Source: Flammula alnicola (lineage: Eukaryota > Basidiomycota > Agaricomycetes > Agaricales > Strophariaceae). Taken from it: 39,640 nucleotides of DNA. Under the pieces are notes generated by a model. That model saw only the letters and a program-made list of their open reading frames with translations. It made no database searches and was not told the DNA's origin. Each line of letters begins with the position of its first letter. Position 1 is the stretch's first letter. The stretch is from positions 1 to 39,640 of the forward strand of contig JADNRV010000394.1 in NCBI GenBank assembly GCA_015499995.1, read 5' to 3'. Positions 11,074 to 21,080 of the stretch are shown here, piece by piece. The translations under genes and the position numbers were made by a program.

Positions 11074-12316
11074 ATGGACGCTACAGTTCGCTGGTCGTCC
11101 GGTCGCGTTCATACGCTCGTTGCGCTCACTGTCTTTGCTTGCATTTCTTTCCTCTTCGTATTTTCTCGGGACTCGGGAGACCATTCTATTGTTCTTCACC
11201 GTCGACAAGATGTTCGCCTAGCGGTTCGTCAACTTGCGCCTACTCCATCGACGACAACAGAGGCCTCAATCCCAGCGTCGACGTCTTCGATACCTTTCGG
11301 CCGCCCGGGATTTCCTAGTAGCGTGTCTGCGTCGTCTTCTTCCGTGCAAGCAGCGTCGTCTGCACTGTCTACCTCAGCTAATCCCCCCTCTACAACATTC
11401 TCATCGTCTTTATCTGCTTCATCGATTTCTTCGAACGTAGTCGTGTCTCAATCGTCAATTGAGTCCTCATCTCGGCCTCCTGAGAGTACTACACATTCGT
11501 CGTGCGTTAATTGTTTCCATAAACGGGTTTCTTAACTTACCTCGTGGAATTACAGAACTACCTCGACGACCACCATTAGTACACGCGCGACTTCTACGAC
11601 GACGCAAATAATCACCCCTTCCTCCCAAACCCTCAACGTCCAACCTGCCACGACGCTTGTCGTGCCAAATAACTTCCAACTTACTCCGCTTGCAACATCA
11701 CACTCTATCACAACTTCTTCCCCTGCGACAACCAACACTTCCGGCCCTCTTTCAGCCGTGTCAAAATCTTCCGGGTAAGTATATATTTTAATCTAGCCAT
11801 GTTGCCGCCTATTGACCGCGTTGTTTCGCATTATCCAGCTTCTGGCAAAATAAAGGCGCTGTAGCGGCCACTTTCGTGATCGTCTCCTTGGTGCTCATCG
11901 GTATTGCAGCCCTTGCAGTGATCGCCTTTCTCAAAAGGCGTAACGTTAGCAGGCAGGAGCAGCTCCATGAGGAATTATTTGAGAAATATACAGAGCCGGA
12001 CTATCGCAGCAATTCCCCTGGCCCCAGTATTAACGCCGACCCCATGGATGCATTCGCGTCTCGCGAAGTGTTCCAGAGCTACGGTATCTCAGAAACCCAG
12101 CGTGTTTTATATTCATCTACTCCTGTACAACATCCCGACTACTATAACGAACCTAAGGCTCCCGCGCGATACATTTCTCCTTCTCAAGCGCTGGCTGCCG
12201 AAAGCGCTGCGCCGCCTACGGCTTTCCGAAATCCCGTTGGGCGGGATTCGTACCAACAATCTATTGATTCATTCTATGGTGCTGCAGGTCAACCTTCTTC
12301 GTCTGGCTACACATAG
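11074..12316 (+). CDS. Ser/Thr-rich single-pass membrane protein (Mid2/sensor-like layout)
   Basis: Predicted 374-residue protein from exons 11074-11501, 11556-11774 and 11839-12316. Residues about 13-32 form an N-terminal signal or anchor (TLVALTVFACISFLFVF). Then comes a long Ser/Thr/Pro-rich, presumably O-mannosylated ectodomain (about 60-215). One transmembrane helix follows (AVAATFVIVSLVLIGIAALAVIAF) after the FWQNKG junction, then basic residues (LKRRNVSR), giving a cytoplasmic tail of about 125 residues rich in Y, S and P. This layout is that of fungal wall-stress sensors and other mucin-like surface proteins. No WSC cysteine domain is present, so a specific sensor role is not claimed. 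Confidence 0.85.
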
Positions 12317-12928
12317 GCATTGCATGGTGCGTCCCCGATGCTCGTTGCCATTTCCTCTTTCCGCTTACGATTTCATGGTTTCCTAGCCAAATTGCCTTTG
12401 CAATTTTCGGGTACACATTAGTCGTATCCTTGTACATGCGCTGCATGATTTATATTTATCTGTAACCTTCGAAACGTTGAAATGTAATAATTCTTGTAGC
12501 AACCATTGAAGCAACCAAGTTTGCGTGAATCTGTGATCAATCAACTAATCACTGCTGCTAAACTTGCTCCAATGCTCGTCAATTGGGTAAGCGCTTGCGT
12601 AGAGTTGGGTAGGAACCAGGCACTCCTCGATTGTTACAATTATTACAAAGACGCCTACAAGAGACTAAGGCTGGTAAATACTAACCTCGATAGACCGTTA
12701 TCTGATTCGACACTTTGCTGCTACATGGTAAAAGTCATAAGACACTGTGCACTAAGCATGATGTATGAAGTTTACAGCATACTGTGGATCACGGCAGAGA
12801 TATAACGATTTTTTATATAAGAAAATCTGATTGTTATAGCGTGCTTGTAAATGCGCTTTTAATACATGTAGCAATAATTAGAGGCACTTAGCACACCTCG
12901 CCAAACGCTTATAATGGTAGGGGAGCAG
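12317..12928. other. Intergenic region left of the retrotransposon
   Basis: About 610 bp between the Ser/Thr-rich protein stop and the 5' LTR. It contains a 99-codon open frame (12506-12805) without recognisable motif. Before the insertion this stretch was continuous with the promoter of the enoyl-CoA hydratase gene now at 27004. The last five bases (AGCAG, 12924-12928) are the target-site duplication. Confidence 0.5.
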
Positions 12929-13724
12929 TGTAACAAATACCATCACGCATCACGTACCACGCACCACCACGCATCACGTATCACGTACCTTATGATTATC
13001 CGCCTGTTCCCGCGATCCTTGTATCTTATCTTATCTTCGTAAGCCCCTATTTGTTTCATTAACTACTTGTACTGTCCCATTTCAATCAATTCGGCAGTAA
13101 CGCGTAACGGGCAGTCCCAAATCGCCGGAATGTAACGGATGTAACGGTCGTTCTGGCCATGTGCCGAATCCGTCTGAGCAATCGGGGTGAAAAAAGGCCC
13201 AAAAAGGCTCAAAAATCGCAAAAAAAATCCCCACCTGCCGAAAAAAAATGGAGGTAACGGTCATTTCTGGAGGGTGCCGAAATCCAAATTTCGGCAGGTG
13301 TGTAACGCGTAACAAGGCCTGCCGAATTGATCGAAATGGGACAGTATATAGCTTCGTTCAACTGCCCAAGGCTCCGTATTTACTTACTATTCTCTGACTC
13401 GCTATTATGACTATATCTCTTATTATTTGACTCCTCTTTTGACTCCTTTATCATCACCCTATGATTTGTTTTGACTCCCTAATCCCTTGTAAAATGACTT
13501 ACTCAATACCTACCTATAACGCGTCCGTCTTCTCGTCTCCGGACTCCATTTTATTACCTGACTCGTGTACTCTTAGCTTAGTATAAATAGTCGACCATTT
13601 GTACAGGACAAGACAGTCAATCACACAGTTTTAACCTGTTCACTTGATTCTCGCGCTATCTACAACCGTGTGCCAATTCGTCTTTCAGTGACTCCCACGC
13701 CTCTGAAAGCTCCCAATTGTCACA
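12929..13724 (+). repeat. 5' LTR (521 bp plus MITE)
   Basis: Matches the 3' LTR from TGTAACAAATACC to AATTGTCACA except for one substitution and a different inserted element. A TATAAATA box at 13582-13589 is the probable core promoter of the element. The first 60 bp hold short imperfect repeats of CATCACG and CACGTACC. No primer-binding site complementary to a tRNA 3' end was recognised just after 13724. Confidence 0.97.
13072..13344. mobile_element. MITE with TA target duplication (Tc1/mariner-type) in 5' LTR
   Basis: A 273-bp non-coding element absent from the 3' LTR. The termini are inverted repeats of about 26 bp beginning CTGTCCCATTTC and ending GAAATGGGACAG, with one mismatch. It is flanked by TA on both sides (13070-13071 and 13345-13346), the hallmark of Tc1/mariner-type insertion. 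Removing the element and one TA restores the sequence of the other LTR minus that LTR's own insertion. The interior has repeats of GTAACGCGTAAC type. No ORF. Confidence 0.9.
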
Positions 13725-13953
13725 TATTTTTGAACACTACACCGACTCTATCGACTATCTCATTCTGTACAACACTCGACCCGACTATTCTATCTCTCAT
13801 TGCTTAATCTTTTAATTTTCCGACTCTCCGTTTACCGACTTCGACCCGCCTAACGACAGGATCCTCGGTCTGATCACCCGAAGCCACTAACGTACGGCGA
13901 CCCTTTGTTTATTCAACTCAGACCCAACTACTTAATTTTTACGACTACCGACT
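13725..13953 (+). other. Retrotransposon untranslated leader
   Basis: 229 bp between the 5' LTR and the first gag ATG (13954). It has no obvious PBS and no coding potential. Self-priming, as in some fungal chromoviruses, is possible but was not demonstrated here. Confidence 0.5.
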
Positions 13954-14028
13954 ATGTTCGCCCCGCAACCCTCTACGTCTTCTATTCGCAACCGAACCCG
14001 CGCGGCCGCCAGGAATGCGGCAAGTGAA

Positions 14029-14546
14029 TAGTGGCGATGGCCGAACCTCTAAAACCTTTCGCCAATCGCCGTCACGGCGAGTCATATGGCGTGGGAAAGT
14101 GGCGAGTGCTGGCGAGTGGCGAGAGTCAAAACGCGGAAATTTGACAATCTGAGGTTAGTTATTGGTATTGTACTGTGAAGTTATCTTTTAAAATGATTCA
14201 AGGGCGCGACAAGGGCATGATCACGGGGAATCCACCTTGACGAGGACCATGCCGAGTGATGGCATCAAACTGGGATCAAAAAAGGCCTTCACCAGAGCAG
14301 CCGAAGCGGATAAAATCAAGATAAAATCATGTATAACATCGGTTTGGAGTGCGAGATGGCCAGAAAAGTGCTAGTGGTGGAGGTCTTTAGTTTAATTGGT
14401 AAGAAATTGACTGCTAAACCCTGTCTATACCAGGACCTCTCGCCACCTCTCGCCACCCCATTTTTGAAATTCTTGATCGCCACCCGGCGATCGCCAGGTG
14501 GCGAGGCCTGGTGTGGCGAGATGGCGAGGTTGAGCCAACATCACTA
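14029..14546. mobile_element. MITE with 8-bp target duplication (hAT-like) in gag
   Basis: A 518-bp element flanked by CAAGTGAA at 14021-14028 and 14547-14554. It begins TAGTG and ends CACTA, with an imperfect inverted repeat running inwards (TGGC and AACCTC blocks on both sides). Both ends are rich in TGGCGAG or its complement. No ORF of note. Eight-bp duplications fit hAT-type transposition. The ends are the reverse of CACTA transposons, which also make 3-bp duplications, so that class is unlikely. Confidence 0.85.
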
Positions 14547-14641
14547 CAAGTGAAGCTGCACAGACGGCTATCCCCGACTCGACTCTAGGCACTGGTGAGC
14601 CCCCTGATGAAAGCGACAGCGCCCAGAGAATGCCGGCCAAG

Positions 14642-17135
14642 CACCTATAGCTTCCACCAGACCCCTCTAATTAGAGAAGGAGCCTTGGTGAGTGGCCACC
14701 TCTAAGTAGAGGTCTTATACCGCTATAGCGCTTGCCCCTCTAAATCCTTCAATAGCTAGGGGGAACTTTGATGTATTTTCGCCTCTCCTCACTGGTAACT
14801 AGGTGATCCTGCCGGTGCTCGGCAATATCTGCCCATCAACGGCGGCATCACGGGCATGTGCCCATCACTGTCCCGCCAGATGCGGACACGGCTCCCACCC
14901 GTCGTTGGTGCGTGCGCGCACGCTCGCTATCTGCAACGATGCGCACTGTTATTCTGCTGTTTCCCCTTCGTTTCCTTTGATTTTTCTTTACTAGAGCGAC
15001 ATAATGAAGCTATATAGCAGTAATATAGAGTCAATAATATGTAGATGGTCCCTGTAATAGCACAAATGCATGTACAGATATGTATGATGATGACCACTAC
15101 CCTTATCTACTCATAGGGTGACTCCCAGACACCTTGAGAGGTCAGGATATTTATTATAATAGTGTCTGAGCAAGGGGTACATAGATATAAGGTAGGGAGA
15201 TGACCAGAACATATATATTCAAGGGGTGTAATATGCATCACATTCCTATGATCATTGACACATTCCAGAGGCTCCTATACCTCTATCTAAAGTATAAGCA
15301 TAATATAGTCTATGTATGAGATATATATGAGCATCTAACATCGCTATTTTTGGGGCATGAGGAGTACTACTGCCTGATACCCTCCCAAAGCATATATTTT
15401 ACTGTAGATGTACCAGGGCAATATAAGGGAATATTTTTGGATAAAACAGTAGTAGTAGATGCATAGAACATCTCCATGCAACAATATTGTGAGCGCCTTA
15501 AAGGGAGGATGAGATATGAAGGGGAGGAGGAGGAGGTGTATACACTATCAGTCATCACACCATATCTCTATCATTTCTGATGATATATGGTATCTGAGAG
15601 GTGTTACATGTACTAGGGCATACCCTAAGCTCGTCTCATATGTACCAGATACTGTATAGATGCTCTGGTGAAATGATATAAAGATAAGGAGTAGGGGTGT
15701 CCAAAAAGTGCGAAATCTGTCTCCTGTGACATAAGTTTTCCAGTTAAAAATATTCTGAAGAGGTAGATATATAGCTATGAGTAACCTCTATCGATTGCAA
15801 CAAAATTTAGAGAAATCGAGCCAGTATGTGTTTCAGGAGATAGGGAAAGGCCACATAAGGAGGTACATGCAAAGTGACCGGTTTTGATCATAGTTTGGCT
15901 ATGTATCTCTGTTCACTGTATTTCGACCTTTGAATTGATCTCTCGTGCTACAGCCACTCGATTTCTCTAAATTTTGTTGCAATCGATAGAGGTTACTCAT
16001 AGCTATATATCTACCTCTTCAGAATATTTTTAACTGGAAAACTTATGTCACAGGAGACAGATTTCGCACTTTTTGGACACCCCTACTCCTTATCTTTATA
16101 TCATTTCACCAGAGCATCTATACAGTATCTGGTACATATGAGACGAGCTTAGGGTATGCCCTAGTACATGTAACACCTCTCAGATACCATATATCATCAG
16201 AAATGATAGAGATATGGTGTGATGACTGATAGTGTATACACCTCCTCCTCCTCCCCTTCATATCTCATCCTCCCTTTAAGGCGCTCACAATATTGTTGCA
16301 TGGAGATGTTCTATGCATCTACTACTACTGTTTTATCCAAAAATATTCCCTTATATTGCCCTGGTACATCTACAGTAAAATATATGCTTTGGGAGGGTAT
16401 CAGGCAGTAGTACTCCTCATGCCCCAAAAATAGCGATGTTAGATGCTCATATATATCTCATACATAGACTATATTATGCTTATACTTTAGATAGAGGTAT
16501 AGGAGCCTCTGGAATGTGTCAATGATCATAGGAATGTGATGCATATTACACCCCTTGAATATATATGTTCTGGTCATCTCCCTACCTTATATCTATGTAC
16601 CCCTTGCTCAGACACTATTATAATAAATATCCTGACCTCTCAAGGTGTCTGGGAGTCACCCTATGAGTAGATAAGGGTAGTGGTCATCATCATACATATC
16701 TGTACATGCATTTGTGCTATTACAGGGACCATCTACATATTATTGACTCTATATTACTGCTATATAGCTTCATTATGTCGCTCTAGTAAAGAAAAATCAA
16801 AGGAAACGAAGGGGAAACAGCAGAATAACAGTGCGCATCGTTGCAGATAGCGAGCGTGCGCGCACGCACCAACGACGGGTGGGAGCCGTGTCCGCATTTG
16901 GCGGGACAGTGATGGGCACATGCCCGTGATGCCGCCGTTGATGGGCAGATATTGCCGAGCACCGGCAGGATCACCTAGTTACCAGTGAGGAGAGGCGAAA
17001 ATACATCAAAGTTCCCCCTAGCTATTGAAGGATTTAGAGGGGCAAGCGCTATAGCGGTATAAGACCTCTACTTAGAGGTGGCCACTCACCAAGGCTCCTT
17101 CTCTAATTAGAGGGGTCTGGTGGAAGCTATAGGTG
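14642..17135. mobile_element. Foldback element: 2.5-kb giant inverted repeat with 8-bp TSD
   Basis: Two inverted arms of about 1,179 bp (14642-15820 and 15957-17135) flank a 136-bp unique spacer (15821-15956). The arms are collinear without length change, and I noticed one mismatch (14880 region against its mirror). The ends are CACCTATAGC and GCTATAGGTG. The element is flanked by an 8-bp duplication CGGCCAAG at 14634-14641 and 17136-17143, which fits hAT-type or P-type insertion. The outer 350 bp of each arm are mixed in composition; the inner 800 bp are AT-rich and full of TATATAG/ATATCTA words. No coding sequence; the only open frame is a mirrored 63-codon one in each arm. It is inserted in gag. 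Confidence 0.93.
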
Positions 17136-17544
17136 CGGCCAAGAAACCGACTTACTGAGAAGCCCTCATTGGAGGGTCTAGGGAGGGGTCGCCTGACCCC
17201 AATACTCCTGGGAGAAAGAATTCCCAGAGTTTGGCATCCCGAGGAAATGATTATGAGCACGGTACCACCACGTCTCAGTGGCCTGAGGAAGCCCAACAGC
17301 CCGAATCATTTAGCGAATGGGTCCAGAACAACCCAAATTTGGTAAGTGAGCAACCGCAGACCCCGGTTAGACGCTCACGCCGAAGCCGAAGCCATGGCAG
17401 TAGGCCATCAGTTGAGTTCCCACGCAACGCGCCTGATGCGCATGCAAGTGATACGGCCGTACGCGATGCACGCGCACGCTCTGTGTCGCCACTCAATGTA
17501 CATGAGCGCAACGCCTATCCAAGCACTCCCCCGGTGGAAATCTG

Positions 17545-19878
17545 TTGCCAGCGCACATTATTATCTCGCAAAAAGATAAAGCGGCTGTGCCAGAGCAACC
17601 GGATATTCTTACTCAGGCAGAGGAAGCTTTGTCAAGAAATGAGCGTGAGCGCATATCACGCCGCTATGCTAAAGTATCCATGGTCTCAGGAAGAGACCAT
17701 AGTTCTAGTCCCTCTCGCGGTGAAGGACCGTCTTCTAAGCGAAAGGGGAAAGCGGTAGACCCGCATAATTGGGGAAACATTCAATTGGACCCCCTTGAGC
17801 GAGACATAGACACGCAAGCTCAAATTTTAAATAGCTATTCAGTAAATAAGAATGTACCTGGCCGTAATATACTGCCATCATTGCGAAATGATAGGGGGTC
17901 TGAAAGACCACTCCGAGGAAGGAGTATGACAGGTCCTGCACCTGACAGAGTCACGCACCTCAATGACACGCGCCCTATCAATCAGATTCCCGTGGATAGT
18001 TATCTCGGACGCACCTTGGCAAATATGGAGCGTCTGAGAGCTAAAAATACACAGCGTGAGGAATCTGATCCTTCCAGCTCGGATTCGAGCTCGAGCAGTA
18101 GTAGCAGTGATCACGGTGAAGATCCGCTGACACCTCCTGCTTCACGAGCCAAGCGATCTAAGTCTAGAAGGAGTAAACGCTCTAGGACTAGAAAATCCAA
18201 GACTACTCTGAAGCCACTAGCCCCTAAGGAATATGATGGAACCCCGGATTCTCGTCTCTTTCATAGATTCGTGATGGAAGGTACCACATATGTCCTAGAT
18301 GGGCGAGTGAAGCCTAGTAGGCAAGTACTTGTACTATCATACTATCTCAAGGGAATTGCATATGATTACTATACGCAAAAAGTGTCATTAAATTTCGATC
18401 AATGGACACTCCCTGAATTCTTTGAAGGCTTGTTTAACTATTGTTTCCCAGTTAACTTTAGACTGGAACAACGAAATAAACTTAAACGAGCTTTCCAGAA
18501 TGATAAATCAGTCTCGGCTTATGTTCACGAGCTTGAAGAACTATTTAATCTTATTGGCATGGTCAATGAGAGAGATAAAGTAATTAAGCTATGGAGTGGA
18601 CTCCGAGCTTCTATTCAGCGAAGCCTGTGGATGGATCATTATAATCCTGAAATATCTTTGTGGGATGAAGTGGTTCATCAGGCCGAAATGATCGAGATCG
18701 CTGAAAACGTAACAGGCGCTCGGGATAAGCGCCCATCAAACAGCGATCCAAAAGCTAAACAGAATCAATCTTCGCATGTGGGAAGTCAGAACCCTGGACG
18801 ATCTCGCGACCAGAATCGTGCTCGGATTGGATCAAGGCAGCCCTCATCCAATTACCGGCCATTCAACCGTGAAGGTCATTCTAGGTCTGGCACACCCCAG
18901 ACGTCCAACCATAGTGTTGGATACAGGCGGGGATCTTCGTTTATACCTCGAGGAAATAACTCGGCTCCTCATAGATTTCAGTCGCGTACAGGAAATAATA
19001 ATTCCTTTTCAAACAAACCTTTCAATAGTCAGAAACCTATGCTGACTGAAAAAGAACGCGCTGATTTGCTTGCAGCCGGAAAGTGCTTTAATTGTAAAGA
19101 AGCCGGCCACATGTCTCGTAATTGCCCGAAACGCAGCACAGTGCACTCATCGGGCTCGAAGCCACCTGGAGTTCCTAATTTTAATATTGAATTCAGAGAA
19201 GACTCGGAAGAAGTTGAATCTGACGAAGTAGAGGTGGTTAACTCCATCTCCGTTGGCTTAATTAACTTCGATCATCCTGATCCGATGTGGCAAATATTAC
19301 ATAGCCATCAAGCGGATTACTGGCCTTGTCATTATGATCCGGGCAAGCCACGAAGGCATCAATTGGGTGATGCTGTAATGTATGCAGCCCAATATGCATT
19401 GGAACTGAATAATAGATATCCAGGAGATACGCCGCTCTCCTGGGTATCTGACCCACCTCATACCGAGTATCGCTTTGTTGTAGTTCCTCTTCTCACTGAT
19501 ATGTATATCATTTATGATATCTATTATCACAGATGTGAAATGATCAGTGGATATAGGCTGAGAAACCCGTATTTCAGAATTGGGGCTTGGTATGCTCTAG
19601 TGGCGGAAAAATGGTCCGGATCGCGGGCTAGTACCTTGGAACACTATCCAATAATTGGAAATGCATTTGCTGTAAATGCTCTATTTGTCCTTTCCAGTGG
19701 GGTGGAAGAACTTTATCCGTCTACCCACTGTAAAGTTAATAATGCGCTCGCTTTAATCTCGTTTCGACAGGATATATGTGCTGGGATATTCTCGATGAGG
19801 AATTCCCAGGTATGCCTATTAGGATCTCGATCCAGGAACTGTCAAACCGCAAGTTTGATTTATGTAACTGGTATTTGA
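17545..19878 (+). CDS. Retrotransposon Gag, capsid and zinc knuckle, plus start of repeat-domain spacer
   Basis: Main Gag frame of 777 codons; the listed ATG is only the first in frame, and the natural frame continues from upstream through a -1 step. Residues about 230-390 are the retrotransposon Gag/capsid helix domain (FHRFVMEGTTYVLDGRV, QVLVLSYYLKGIAYDYY, FEGLFNYCFPVNFR, VSAYVHELEELFNLIGM). A basic Arg/Ser/Asn-rich stretch follows. A CCHC zinc knuckle (CFNCKEAGHMSRNC) is at 19084-19125. After this come a first copy of the repeated domain (about 19369-19605) and the first half of a second copy, where the frame slips near 19745. The last 40 codons to 19878 are out of frame and probably not native. 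Confidence 0.88.
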   Translation: MPAHIIISQKDKAAVPEQPDILTQAEEALSRNERERISRRYAKVSMVSGRDHSSSPSRGEGPSSKRKGKAVDPHNWGNIQLDPLERDIDTQAQILNSYSVNKNVPGRNILPSLRNDRGSERPLRGRSMTGPAPDRVTHLNDTRPINQIPVDSYLGRTLANMERLRAKNTQREESDPSSSDSSSSSSSSDHGEDPLTPPASRAKRSKSRRSKRSRTRKSKTTLKPLAPKEYDGTPDSRLFHRFVMEGTTYVLDGRVKPSRQVLVLSYYLKGIAYDYYTQKVSLNFDQWTLPEFFEGLFNYCFPVNFRLEQRNKLKRAFQNDKSVSAYVHELEELFNLIGMVNERDKVIKLWSGLRASIQRSLWMDHYNPEISLWDEVVHQAEMIEIAENVTGARDKRPSNSDPKAKQNQSSHVGSQNPGRSRDQNRARIGSRQPSSNYRPFNREGHSRSGTPQTSNHSVGYRRGSSFIPRGNNSAPHRFQSRTGNNNSFSNKPFNSQKPMLTEKERADLLAAGKCFNCKEAGHMSRNCPKRSTVHSSGSKPPGVPNFNIEFREDSEEVESDEVEVVNSISVGLINFDHPDPMWQILHSHQADYWPCHYDPGKPRRHQLGDAVMYAAQYALELNNRYPGDTPLSWVSDPPHTEYRFVVVPLLTDMYIIYDIYYHRCEMISGYRLRNPYFRIGAWYALVAEKWSGSRASTLEHYPIIGNAFAVNALFVLSSGVEELYPSTHCKVNNALALISFRQDICAGIFSMRNSQVCLLGSRSRNCQTASLIYVTGI

Positions 19879-21080
19879 TCCATAGGTATGGACGAACCAA
19901 ACCTGTCCGCCGAAACATGAGCAATTCTCTCCTTACCAGAAATGTTGATAAAACTCTTCGTTCCATCATTAAAGACTTAATTAACGCTGTTAAATCTCAA
20001 GATCAAGATGATGCGTGTTCAGAATGTACACATTCTTCCATGCCTGGACTAATCTCTGAAATGTCCGATTCTGTACTTGAATTCGGGTGTGCTTCCATTG
20101 CTCCAGAAGGAGTAACCGAGGAAATACGCTCACCAGAAGCTTTACCTAATTATGTTAATGATCAACTAAATGGTATTCTCCCGGAAGAAGTACCGGAAGA
20201 GGTTCTGGAACCCGAATTAGAGCCAGACGAACAGGCGCCTGATTTAGACGCTGAGATAATTATAGACAATGACGTAGGAATAAACTTTCCTCCATCAACA
20301 TATTCTACGAGAGCAGAATACCGTTGGGAATTAGGCACCGATGGCCGAACTTTACGTCCCAATACCCAATTAGGAGATATGATCAAGCCATTGCTTATGC
20401 GGGTATTAGAAGCCGGAGCACCATACCCCGGAGATGAACACTTTCCATATAATGATCTCTCCGAGGATGCTCGCTTTGTTGTTAAGGCAGCAACCCCGCA
20501 TTTGCATCTTGTCACAGATTCACATCGGGAGTGTACCACTTACTTTAGTCATGACCTCACCTTGAACCCGGATTTTAAACCAGCGCTGGAATATGCTCAT
20601 CGTTGTGCTATATCCAGCAATGTGCCCCTTGGTGATGGATGGATAACTGAATCTCAAGAGCGCATGGGTCCTTTAATTGAACGAACCCTAGAACTTGTCG
20701 TCCAAGTAAGTCGGCCATTTCTGTATGACTGCCGATTTAGTTTAAGAAATCGACTGCGCTGTGATATTCGGTTTGACCCAGAAGATGATACTAGAGTTCT
20801 GGTTGAAGACAAACTCTGCAGGAACATCTGGTTCCTACCCTTGCATCACTTCGGAGATCCGGAGTTTGACTTAGCCGCTTGGTACCAAGAGCGTCTGCTC
20901 TTTCCAAATTCATTTGACGATACCTATTTTGTCTCTCGGCCACAGAATTCATATCGCCAAGGTAATCTTAATATTGAAATGGAAGTAGAAGTTACTGTGG
21001 TTCCTGAAACAGAGCCCGGAGATAGGCAACAGGTTTTTCAGGAATGGAGTCGCGGATTGCGACTCCGGACCACTCAGTGA
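19776..21080 (+). CDS. Retrotransposon spacer region with repeated domains 2-4
   Basis: Continuation of Gag in the -1 frame, open from about 19740, so the listed ATG is not a real start. It completes domain copy 2 (LSNRKFDLCNWYLIH, ends about 19890). An acidic linker (PEEVPEEVLEPELEPDE) follows, then copy 3 (about 20374-20600; APYPGDE, DARFVV, LTLNPDFKPALEY) and copy 4 (about 20661-20898; SRPFLYD, DIRFDPEDD, FGDPEFDLAAWYQERL). It stops at 21078-21080, overlapping the pol frame. No catalytic motif is visible. Its place between nucleocapsid and protease suggests a structural or host-interaction role, which is inference only. Confidence 0.75.
   Translation: MCWDILDEEFPGMPIRISIQELSNRKFDLCNWYLIHRYGRTKPVRRNMSNSLLTRNVDKTLRSIIKDLINAVKSQDQDDACSECTHSSMPGLISEMSDSVLEFGCASIAPEGVTEEIRSPEALPNYVNDQLNGILPEEVPEEVLEPELEPDEQAPDLDAEIIIDNDVGINFPPSTYSTRAEYRWELGTDGRTLRPNTQLGDMIKPLLMRVLEAGAPYPGDEHFPYNDLSEDARFVVKAATPHLHLVTDSHRECTTYFSHDLTLNPDFKPALEYAHRCAISSNVPLGDGWITESQERMGPLIERTLELVVQVSRPFLYDCRFSLRNRLRCDIRFDPEDDTRVLVEDKLCRNIWFLPLHHFGDPEFDLAAWYQERLLFPNSFDDTYFVSRPQNSYRQGNLNIEMEVEVTVVPETEPGDRQQVFQEWSRGLRLRTTQ

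Larger units (their letters stand above)
13954..17540 (+). pseudogene. Gag N-terminal part, split by two transposon insertions
   Basis: The frame opens at ATG 13954 (MFAPQPSTSS, then basic RNRTRAAAR) and is broken at 14028 by a MITE. It resumes at 14555, in the restored frame, to 14641, where the foldback element sits. It resumes at 17144. An in-frame TGA lies at 17156-17158. From there a basic and polar segment (SEWVQNNPNLVSEQ, RRSRRSRSHGSRP) runs to about 17540, where a -1 step is needed to join the main Gag frame. Removal of each insertion with one copy of its duplication keeps a single frame across both insertion sites, which shows that this is coding sequence interrupted after the fact. 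Confidence 0.8.

Noticed and set aside
12506..12805. 99-codon plus-strand open frame left of the retrotransposon
   Set aside because: No family motif and composition similar to flanking non-coding DNA; treated as chance.
14029..14546. Reading the TAGTG...CACTA insert as a CACTA-superfamily transposon
   Set aside because: CACTA elements begin CACTA and end TAGTG and make 3-bp duplications; here the ends are reversed and the duplication is 8 bp.
14790..14830. GGTGATCCTGCCGG string resembling the start of 18S rRNA
   Set aside because: Only about ten bases match and nothing after it follows rRNA; chance similarity.
15367..16410. Mirrored 63-codon frames in the two foldback arms as a gene pair
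   Set aside because: They are identical by palindromy, short, and low in coding character.
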